A program made the translations under genes and the position numbers. This document shows positions 1 through 5,977 of a stretch of DNA of 15,343 nucleotides, one piece after another; position 1 is the stretch's first letter; each line of letters begins with the position of its first letter. The DNA comes from Sphingomonadales bacterium (GTDB lineage: Bacteria; Pseudomonadota; Alphaproteobacteria; Sphingomonadales; Sphingomonadaceae): assembly GCA_017302775.1 (NCBI GenBank), contig JAFLDC010000006.1, forward strand, positions 1-15,343. The letters are read 5' to 3'. Under the pieces are notes generated by a model, which was given only the letters and a program-made list of their open reading frames with translations, had not been told where the DNA came from and made no database searches.

Positions 1-166
1 ATCGGCGCGACTGCACCGCGAACTGCTGGCTTATGGGGCGGCGCTCAATGGTGGAGATGCAAAGGGAGCCCCGCCGCCCGAGCGGTTGATCCCTCCAATG
101 ATCGAGCGGTTTATCGCGACCGATCGCAGCTACGCCAAAGGTCGCCGGGCAACTCAGCCTGGATAA
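1..166 (+). CDS. DUF2274 family protein, C-terminal fragment (trb conjugation cluster)
   Basis: Only the last 54 codons are in the window (reading frame from base 2, TAA at 164-166); the start lies to the left. The visible peptide contains RLHRELLAYGAAL, then PPERLIPPMIERFIATDRSY and AKGRR. This matches my recollection of the DUF2274 C-terminus (LHRDLVAYAE...KLIAPML.RFMATDR.FAKARR). DUF2274 proteins are small, of unknown function, and are typically encoded directly after trbI in trb mating-pair-formation clusters of alpha- and gammaproteobacterial conjugative elements. The convergent LysR gene next to it belongs to the type often seen in that position, which supports the call. Its last 13 bases overlap the end of that gene. 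Inference: the left side of the window is conjugative-element DNA. No trb gene itself is visible. Confidence 0.75.
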   Translation, partial: SARLHRELLAYGAALNGGDAKGAPPPERLIPPMIERFIATDRSYAKGRRATQPG

Positions 167-1050
167 CGCTCCTCGATCAGCTTGAAGAACCGTTTGAGCG
201 CGGGGTTCTCATTATCCGCGCGCCAATAGAGCGCGTACTCCAGACGGGCCGGTCCGTTGGCATCGTAGATTTCGCGGAAGTGGAGATCCTGCCAGGGCAC
301 GCCTTGCGACGCCTCGGCGGCAACAGAGATGAATCGCTTGGCGGCGATCATGCTCAGAACGCTCTCCTGGCTTGTATCCTGGTAGATCACGGCGGGGCGG
401 AAGCCTTGCTCGGTCAAGCGTGCCGATATCAGGTTGCCCAGAATTGGGCCTATTCCGTTATTGGACACGACGAAGACCTCGCGTCGGAGATCTTGCCAGT
501 AAATCCGGTCTCTTGAGAGCAGATCGCTATCCCCGAGAAGCGCCGCGAACAGACGCTCAGACCAAAGAGGTCTTGAATGGAGGCCTTCCTCGCTGAGCCC
601 AATCGGAGCGACGCCAACATCCATCGTCTGCGATTGTAGGCCATGGATGATCTTCTCGGGGCTACCTTCGATCCCGTCGAACTGCACTTCGGGAAACTTG
701 CCGAGATATTCGGAGAAAATCAGCTTCAGATTGCCTGACATGAGCGAGGAACAATAGCCAACCGCAATGCGACCTCGCAGCCCGTAGCTGACGTTGCGTG
801 CGGTGGTCTGCAGATTTTCGACATCGGTGACGATCCGGCGCGCCTGCTCGATGAACACTCTGCCGTTCTCGGTGACCTCGGCGCCGCGCGTCGTGCGCTC
901 GAACAGTTTGATCCCGAGACGGATCTCCAGATCCTTCACCCTCCGGCTCAAGGTGGACTGTTTCATATTCAGTCTCGCGGCGGCGCGCGCAAAGCTCTGA
1001 CTGTCGGCGGTAAGGACCGCGTATCGAAGTTGGCGGAGTTCGATCGCCAT
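154..1050 (-). CDS. LysR-family transcriptional regulator, trb-cluster type
   Basis: This 298-residue protein is the normal length for a LysR regulator. The N-terminal winged helix-turn-helix covers about residues 1-60 (MAIELRQLRYAVL, then FARAAARLNMKQSTLSRRVK and KLFERTTRGAEVT). A periplasmic-binding-protein-like effector domain follows from about residue 90, ending in YWRADNENPALKRFF. The start at 1050 is chosen because MAIELRQLRY is the family's typical beginning; an upstream in-frame start at 1140 would add 30 unconserved residues that lie inside the preceding gene. Only one base separates this ATG from the TAG of the DUF3422 gene, so translation is probably coupled to it. The end overlaps the convergent DUF2274 gene by 13 bp. 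LysR regulators of this subtype are often found beside DUF2274 genes at the end of trb clusters. The effector and target are unknown; unlike many LysR genes, it has no divergently transcribed partner. Confidence 0.9.
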   Translation of the reverse strand: MAIELRQLRYAVLTADSQSFARAAARLNMKQSTLSRRVKDLEIRLGIKLFERTTRGAEVTENGRVFIEQARRIVTDVENLQTTARNVSYGLRGRIAVGYCSSLMSGNLKLIFSEYLGKFPEVQFDGIEGSPEKIIHGLQSQTMDVGVAPIGLSEEGLHSRPLWSERLFAALLGDSDLLSRDRIYWQDLRREVFVVSNNGIGPILGNLISARLTEQGFRPAVIYQDTSQESVLSMIAAKRFISVAAEASQGVPWQDLHFREIYDANGPARLEYALYWRADNENPALKRFFKLIEERYPG

Positions 1051-1051
1051 G

Positions 1052-2368
1052 CTACTCGCCACTCGAACTGGATTGATCCGAGAGGGGCATAACAACTCGA
1101 GCTGCTCTTTTCGTGTTTGACAGGTGCCTCCACGTTCCAAGTATGGTCAAAAGGGCGAATGCAGGTAATAGCAAATCGTATTGGCTAAAATTGAGCCAAT
1201 TTTCTAATGGCTTGATAAGTTTTTCTGCGATTGCGATGATGTAATAGGATATCGCGAAAACGCTGAATCCTTCGACTAAGTTCTGCAATCGGAGTTGCAT
1301 GGCAGATCGCTTGTTGAGACTGACCAAGATGGCCTGATTTTTGCGATTCAGTTCCGTGGTTTGCTCTAGCGAGAGCAAGCTTGCGGTTCGATTTATGCGT
1401 TCGCTCAAACTTTCCAAACGTTTCTGGGCAATCTCGCATGTGCGCATGGCGGGCAGCAGCCGGCGCTCGACGAATTCCACAACAGTACTGTGGCCCGCAA
1501 TTCTTGTTTCCCGGAGTGATCGAATGCGATCGGTTGTCAGCAAGTGATAGCTGCTCGTCGCGCCCAGCCTGAAGCGGGCCAGTCCTGCCCGAAATTCGAC
1601 TTCCGCAGAGAGGGCGGAGAGTTGCCCCAGGATTTCACCGCTGTCCGCCTCCCCCAAGTTGTGAGACTCGGTTATGCGGCTATGACGTGCCTCGACGTCG
1701 TCGATCCATGGCATGAGATCGCGAGCCACGGGAAATCCCAGCAGCGCTAGCTTCCGATAGTTTCCAATTTCGATCAGCGACTGTACCAGTCGCGCGGCCT
1801 CGTCATTCTGTAGGCCGAGGTCTTCCACCATGATCCGGCCACCGCCATTATCGCGTATGGTAAAATCGCTCCAAATTCGCGCCGCTCCGTCAAAAACGTA
1901 GCTGGAAACCAACCTGCTTCGGTCAAATTGGGCCTCGCGCTCCCAATCGAAGTCTGTCCTTTTCCCAACAAGAATCTCGATCGAACGGAATAGGTCCCCA
2001 GGGAATCCATCCAGCCAAGCGACCGCTTCGATCGGCTCCGAACATTGGCGTCCCTGGCAAACCGCGGTGATCGTCGAAAACTCGTTGTGACGCTCCCAAA
2101 TGACAAGCGTTCGCCCCACAATGGCTGCGGCACGAGATTGATCGGATGCAGCCCCTCCTTGCTGGTTCGAGGCAAGCCATTTCTCCAGTGCATGCTTCGC
2201 TTCATCGTGATGCGTGAACAACCATTGCCGAACCCTGGCGGGTGAACCTTCCAGCGGGAGACAGCGATCATGCATAATTTCGCTTAGCGAAACACGCAGG
2301 GTGTGATCCCTCGGCGGAGCGCAATATCGCGGTTCGGTTCTGGACCTCTTGCGAGCCCGTTCAGCCAT
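1052..2368 (-). CDS. DUF3422 family membrane-anchored protein
   Basis: The product has 438 residues, the usual length for DUF3422. Family signatures are VIWERHNEFSTI (about residues 89-100), YVFDGAARIWSDFTI (157-171), RLVQSLIEIGNYRKLALLGF (193-212), VEFVERRLLPAMRTC (297-311), and NQAILVSLNKRSAMQLRLQ followed by VEGFSVFAISYY (about 344-376). Two hydrophobic segments near the C-terminus (about 368-384 and 398-413) would anchor it in the inner membrane, with the large N-terminal part on one side. The central region is helical and charged, compatible with coiled coil. Function is unknown. The gene follows the small cupin gene by 12 bp and precedes the LysR gene by 1 bp, so it is probably co-transcribed with both. 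A role in sensing or in regulating transport is conceivable from that position, but nothing in the sequence proves it. Confidence 0.88.
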   Translation of the reverse strand: MAERARKRSRTEPRYCAPPRDHTLRVSLSEIMHDRCLPLEGSPARVRQWLFTHHDEAKHALEKWLASNQQGGAASDQSRAAAIVGRTLVIWERHNEFSTITAVCQGRQCSEPIEAVAWLDGFPGDLFRSIEILVGKRTDFDWEREAQFDRSRLVSSYVFDGAARIWSDFTIRDNGGGRIMVEDLGLQNDEAARLVQSLIEIGNYRKLALLGFPVARDLMPWIDDVEARHSRITESHNLGEADSGEILGQLSALSAEVEFRAGLARFRLGATSSYHLLTTDRIRSLRETRIAGHSTVVEFVERRLLPAMRTCEIAQKRLESLSERINRTASLLSLEQTTELNRKNQAILVSLNKRSAMQLRLQNLVEGFSVFAISYYIIAIAEKLIKPLENWLNFSQYDLLLPAFALLTILGTWRHLSNTKRAARVVMPLSDQSSSSGE

Positions 2369-2380
2369 GATGATGCAATC

Positions 2381-2728
2381 TCAACTGTCGCCTTCGCATT
2401 CTCCGCCGCGATGGCCGAAGAACACATAAATCAGCTTCGTGTCCTCCAAGAACCGTGACACCTGCATCTGATTTGGAGGAATGGTGACGATGTCGCCTGC
2501 TTTCAGCGTAACTTTCTTGCCGCCGCTTTCCGTCAATATTGAGCCCTCGAGAATGACGCTTATCTCGCGCATGGGATATTGGGAAAACCCCGCGCTAGGC
2601 ATGATTTGCCCGGCCTGAAAGTGGCCTGTCCCAACTATTACTGAATTGGCGGCGGGATCAGAAAAGCAGAAATGTTGAACCAGTGGGTCAGAAAAATCTT
2701 CAGCCCACGCAAGTGTCTCCGAATGCAT
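2381..2728 (-). CDS. Small single-domain cupin protein
   Basis: This 115-residue protein is little more than one cupin barrel. The pattern is a strand-rich segment with REISVILEGSILTESGGKK (about 54-72), then VTLKAGDIVTIPPNQMQVSRF (about 73-93) and a last strand KLIYVFFGHRG. The GD-x-V-x-I-PP turn is the usual cupin motif 2. The HxH pair of motif 1 and the histidine of motif 2 are absent (M-R-E and N-Q-M-Q stand there), so it probably does not bind a catalytic metal in the common way. It may be a ligand-binding or structural cupin, or an isomerase-like enzyme of unknown reaction. It starts 14 bp after the stop of the XRE-cupin regulator and is followed closely by the DUF3422 gene, so it is probably in their operon. 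The ribosome binding site is weak (GGTAG). Confidence 0.75.
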   Translation of the reverse strand: MHSETLAWAEDFSDPLVQHFCFSDPAANSVIVGTGHFQAGQIMPSAGFSQYPMREISVILEGSILTESGGKKVTLKAGDIVTIPPNQMQVSRFLEDTKLIYVFFGHRGGECEGDS

Positions 2729-2742
2729 TTTAAGCTACCGAT

Positions 2743-3324
2743 CTATGTTCGGCCGCCAAAGATTGTGGGTGTCCCTACGTAGAGCAGGACAGCATCACTG
2801 TCGGAATCATTCCACGCGCTATGAGGTGTCTGCGACCGAAAGTGCATGCTGTCGCCTTGCTTCAGCACCTCTCGAACATCACCAACTTGCGAAACGATTT
2901 CGCCTTCGACGACAAAGAGAAAATCCTCACCGTCGCGTTGATCGATCGGAAAACGATGGCCGGGTGGAATGGTCATCAATATGGCATCCATCATCTGTCC
3001 AGGCAAAGCTGAGCTGAGCTGACGATAAGTGACCGGAGAATCGAGGTCGATAAATTCCGGTTCATCGGCCCGTCGAACGATATTCTCATCCTTAGGGACT
3101 TCCATGAAGTAGCCAATCTCGACATTCAACGCGCTTGCAAGGGCGGAAAGCGAGACGAGTGAAGGGATGGTTTGATTGCGCTCCGCCTGCGACAAAAACG
3201 GAGCTGACAGACCGCTGGCTTCGGCCAATGTCTGCAAGGTCATGCCAAGCTCTTGGCGCCGGCTTTTGATCCGTCCACCAATTGCAATCTTCCGGGGTTT
3301 CCCCTTTTTTGCAAGGAAGGGCAT
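2743..3324 (-). CDS. XRE-family transcriptional regulator with C-terminal cupin domain
   Basis: This 193-residue protein has the common HTH_3 plus Cupin_2 architecture of PuuR-like regulators. The helix-turn-helix spans about residues 15-73 (GGRIKSRRQELGMTLQTLAE, then GLSAPFLSQAERNQTIPSL). The cupin covers about 115-187, with IPPGHRFPIDQRDGEDFLFV, then VEGEI, and the second motif GDSMHFRSQTPHSAWN, which keeps the histidine and asparagine of motif 2. Such proteins bind a small amino-acid, amine or acid ligand in the cupin and control catabolic genes nearby. The ATG at 3324 has a GGAG about 10 bases upstream. The gene lies 84 bp after the receptor on the same strand, with a long inverted repeat in the gap, and is first in the row XRE-cupin, cupin, DUF3422, LysR. 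Likely targets (inference) are its own promoter, the receptor, or the hyu operon. Confidence 0.9.
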   Translation of the reverse strand: MPFLAKKGKPRKIAIGGRIKSRRQELGMTLQTLAEASGLSAPFLSQAERNQTIPSLVSLSALASALNVEIGYFMEVPKDENIVRRADEPEFIDLDSPVTYRQLSSALPGQMMDAILMTIPPGHRFPIDQRDGEDFLFVVEGEIVSQVGDVREVLKQGDSMHFRSQTPHSAWNDSDSDAVLLYVGTPTIFGGRT

Positions 3325-3365
3325 TACCGCATTTCTCCAATCTCTTTCAAAGTCTCATGCTCCAA

Positions 3366-3395
3366 CTCACTCCCCCATTAGCATGGAGGAGTGAG
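3366..3395 (-). terminator. 30-nt hairpin between receptor gene and XRE regulator gene
   Basis: An inverted repeat with arms CTCACTCC (3366-3373) and GGAGTGAG (3388-3395), then one C/A mismatch, then inner arms CCAT (3375-3378) and ATGG (3383-3386) around a 4-base loop TAGC. The stem is thus 8 plus 4 base pairs. It begins 13 bases after the stop codon of the TonB-dependent receptor, where a terminator is expected. The sequence following it on the minus strand has only two Ts, so it is not a textbook intrinsic terminator. It could instead protect the 3' end of the receptor mRNA. It could also be an operator for the XRE regulator, whose ATG is 42 bases further along. Confidence 0.55.
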
Positions 3396-3408
3396 CCGTG
3401 GAGAGCCA

Positions 3409-5754
3409 TTAGAATTTGGCCGAGAATTCCACTCCGTAGGTGCGCGGACGTCCCTGATAGTTGTAGTCTGGCGCGACGACCTCCTCGTAATAGGTCTCGT
3501 TGAGCAGGTTTTTGCCCCAAACCGCAAGGGACCAACCGCGCTCATGCTCGAATGCGATGCGACCGTTCACGAAATTGATTGGGTTGCGCACGGGCACGCC
3601 AACGAAAGTGCCGCCTTCATGGAAATAGGTCTTTCCGCGACGCTGCCAATCGGTTCGGATCACAAGGTTGACCTTGTCTGACACAGGCGCAACGTACTCG
3701 GCCCCAGCGCTGATAGTGAGCTTGGTCGTGTAGGGCACTTGATTTCCGACAGCAGCTGGATTTGCGGCATACTCGGCGATCTTCGAGTCAGTATAACCGA
3801 TTCCGCCGAATACCTTGAAGCCCTGTGCCGGACGGAGGGTCCATTCAAGTTCGGCACCCCAAACATTCACCCGATCAATATTCGTCACGACCTGAGCGTT
3901 CACCAGGCCATTGAAGTTGAACGCCTGGAGGTCCCGAACGTTCGAGTGGAACACGGCACCATTCAGCGTCAGAAGCCCATCACCGAAGGTAGTCTTGGCC
4001 CCAAGCTCATAGCTCGTTGCGACCTCCTTCTTGTAGATCGAGTCGGCTACTTTGCCTCCCGTCAGCGGCGAGATCTCGGTGCCAGGCGCATTGAAGCCGC
4101 CAGAGCGGAAACCCTGTCCTACCGTTACATAGATTTGCGCATTATCGCTCGGCTTCCAGCGAAGCGTGCCCTTTGGCTGGAACTGCGTAAAGGTGGCTTC
4201 CCGAGTGGCCGGGCCACTCAGCGGGATGCCAAAGCCATCGACGCGATAAGGCGCAACACGCGGGTCCGTCTGCTTGCGACGATCGCTGTCAAATCGTCCG
4301 GAGAACGACAGTTCGATTTGATCGTTCACGTCGTAGTTCAACTGACCAAACAGTGCGTACGCAAAGTCCTTGTTGTCCTCGGCGAAGTAGCGCCGCGTCT
4401 GGTTGGCCGTCGCGGGATTGAAGTCGAGTTCGGGAATAATGCCGAAGCCCAGATCTTCGTTCGTACCGGTTACGAGCGAACGATCGCGCCACAGAAAGTA
4501 CCCGCCGAAGATGTAGCGGAGACGATTGCTCGAGGGCGACGTCAGGCGGATTTCCTGGCTCCAGGTCTTGATATCGTTGTCCTGGAAAGTTGTATTGTAG
4601 GGTGCCGGGAACTGTGCATCCGCCCCATCGGGATTGCCACTGGCGCCAAGCGCCAGAGTGCGCGGGTTCGCGCAATTCACCAGGCCATCAGACACAACGC
4701 TGAAGCCGAACAGATAGCACTGTTGGTTGTTGGAATAGTCATAACCATCGAACGCAACGACATGGGTCAGCTTGCTGTAGCCCGTCGTCGATGTCAGGGT
4801 CCCGATCGCAGTGTCGACATCGATCTTGAGCGAGAAGTCAGACATGTCGCGATCATCGAAACCCAGATTGTTCGAGACAGGCGCGACTACGTGGTTTGCG
4901 ACGTCAACGACCGCGGGAGGATCGATGAATGGACGGCCAGATGCTTGCAACAAGGGGCGAGCAAAGTAGGCCGCACCGCCCTGTCGGGTCGAATAGAATG
5001 CCCGGAAATCGACACTTACCTTGTCCGACGGCGTGAAGTCGACACGCAGGCGGGCTGTTGTATCTTCGAAATAGTCAACCTTCTTGTTCAAGAAGGTGTT
5101 GGTGATCCAGCCGTCGGCCTGCGTCCGCGAAATGCCCGCACGCACCAGCAACACGTCAGGCACAAGTGCCCCGCTAACCGAGGCGCTCGCGTTGAAAGCA
5201 TGCCCATTCCCATAACCGACCTTGAGGCTGCCTGAGAAGTCGTTGGTCGGCTTCTTGGTCGTGATGTTGATGGCGCCAGCGATCGCGTTGCGGCCATAGA
5301 GCGCACCTTGAGGCCCCCGGAGCACTTCAATCTGCTGGATGTCGAAGAGTTCCTGCTTGAACTGGATCGGGCTCGTGAGAAGGACACCGTCTACTGAGAT
5401 CGCGACAGGCGTTTCACCGTTTCGAATCTGTCCGACACCGCGGATGTTGATGGCAACGTTGCCCGAGTCCTGGGCATCCGCAACGGTCACGTTGGGCACC
5501 AACGCGATGAAATCCGTGGCGCGCGTAATGTTTGCACGCTGAATCGAGGTTTCGTTGATTGCAGTTACGGCAACCGGCGCGTCCTGCAGCTTTTCTTCGC
5601 GTGATCGCGCAGTCACCACGATCTCGTCTTCAGCCGCAGTCGCTTTTTGGCTTTCACTGTCAGCTGCCTCCTGGGCATGTGCTGCCGTCTGCAACATGCA
5701 AGCCCCGGCCAAAAGTGCAACAATCGAACTCCCGCGTACCAATCGCGCTTTCAT
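3409..5754 (-). CDS. TonB-dependent outer membrane receptor
   Basis: The 781-residue precursor begins with a signal peptide (MKARLVRGSSIVALLAGACM, then LQTAAHA; likely cleavage after Ala27). The mature protein starts with a TonB-box/plug region typical of sphingomonads, DEIVVTARSREEKLQDAPVA at about 43-62. The plug continues with INIRGVGQIRNGETPVAISV, then EVLRGPQGALYGRNAIAGAI and NITTKKP. The rest is a 22-strand-type barrel rich in Asp, Asn, Gly and aromatic residues, ending YGVEFSAKF with the terminal Phe needed for outer membrane insertion. The start at 5754 is chosen for its strong GGGAGG ribosome binding site and the clean signal peptide; an in-frame extension to 5850 begins in the promoter palindrome and is not credible. 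The gene is divergent from the hyu operon, so it probably imports that operon's substrate through TonB energy. The substrate cannot be read from sequence; siderophore uptake is an alternative but is less likely in this context. Confidence 0.95.
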   Translation of the reverse strand: MKARLVRGSSIVALLAGACMLQTAAHAQEAADSESQKATAAEDEIVVTARSREEKLQDAPVAVTAINETSIQRANITRATDFIALVPNVTVADAQDSGNVAINIRGVGQIRNGETPVAISVDGVLLTSPIQFKQELFDIQQIEVLRGPQGALYGRNAIAGAINITTKKPTNDFSGSLKVGYGNGHAFNASASVSGALVPDVLLVRAGISRTQADGWITNTFLNKKVDYFEDTTARLRVDFTPSDKVSVDFRAFYSTRQGGAAYFARPLLQASGRPFIDPPAVVDVANHVVAPVSNNLGFDDRDMSDFSLKIDVDTAIGTLTSTTGYSKLTHVVAFDGYDYSNNQQCYLFGFSVVSDGLVNCANPRTLALGASGNPDGADAQFPAPYNTTFQDNDIKTWSQEIRLTSPSSNRLRYIFGGYFLWRDRSLVTGTNEDLGFGIIPELDFNPATANQTRRYFAEDNKDFAYALFGQLNYDVNDQIELSFSGRFDSDRRKQTDPRVAPYRVDGFGIPLSGPATREATFTQFQPKGTLRWKPSDNAQIYVTVGQGFRSGGFNAPGTEISPLTGGKVADSIYKKEVATSYELGAKTTFGDGLLTLNGAVFHSNVRDLQAFNFNGLVNAQVVTNIDRVNVWGAELEWTLRPAQGFKVFGGIGYTDSKIAEYAANPAAVGNQVPYTTKLTISAGAEYVAPVSDKVNLVIRTDWQRRGKTYFHEGGTFVGVPVRNPINFVNGRIAFEHERGWSLAVWGKNLLNETYYEEVVAPDYNYQGRPRTYGVEFSAKF

Positions 5755-5830
5755 AGAAGCCTCCCTCTGATGGCTATACCCATATGACTCGCTGACCCCA
5801 AGAGCGGCCACCGCGAGCACGAGGGATAAG

Positions 5831-5865
5831 ATCAAATATTTTGATGTCAATTAATTTTTGACATC
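5831..5865. promoter_or_regulatory. Overlapping palindromes with divergent TTGACA boxes
   Basis: Two perfect inverted repeats overlap in the AT-rich core of the receptor/hyuA divergent region. The first has arms ATCAAA (5831-5836) and TTTGAT (5840-5845) around TAT. The second has arms GATGTCAA (5843-5850) and TTGACATC (5858-5865) around a 7-base spacer. The second repeat carries a consensus -35 hexamer TTGACA on each strand, pointing outward: 5858-5863 toward hyuA and the complement of 5845-5850 toward the receptor. Candidate -10 boxes are poor: TATCCC on the minus strand at 16 bp spacing, and TAGGGT at 5883-5888 on the plus strand at 19 bp spacing. A dimeric regulator binding here could control both promoters together. 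Which regulator binds is not known; the XRE-cupin protein and the LysR protein are the local candidates. Confidence 0.55.
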
Positions 5866-5977
5866 TAACAAAATGTGACGCATAGGGTAAATGCAAGGCG
5901 CGCGGGGCGGATTCGAGCCATACCCGCGCCGTAATTTGCGATCAAAAAACAGACTTGCAGAGAGGGCAACGGTTACG

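Noticed and set aside
1051..1140. N-terminal extension of the LysR protein to 1140
   Set aside because: The additional 30 residues lie inside the DUF3422 gene and precede the conserved LysR beginning MAIELRQLRY.
3739..5235. Long plus-strand open frame of 498 codons opposite the TonB-dependent receptor
   Set aside because: It is antisense to a receptor with clear plug, barrel and signal peptide; its translation is rich in Arg, Val and Ile with no recognisable domain, as expected from a GC-rich shadow frame.
5755..5850. N-terminal extension of the receptor to 5850
   Set aside because: It would start with TTG inside the promoter palindrome and put a second hydrophobic stretch before the real signal peptide; the ATG at 5754 has a strong GGGAGG site.
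5891..5977. N-terminal extension of HyuA to 5891
   Set aside because: The extra 29 residues are unlike the family, whose proteins begin directly at the DVGGTFTD loop; the ATG at 5978 has a ribosome binding site.
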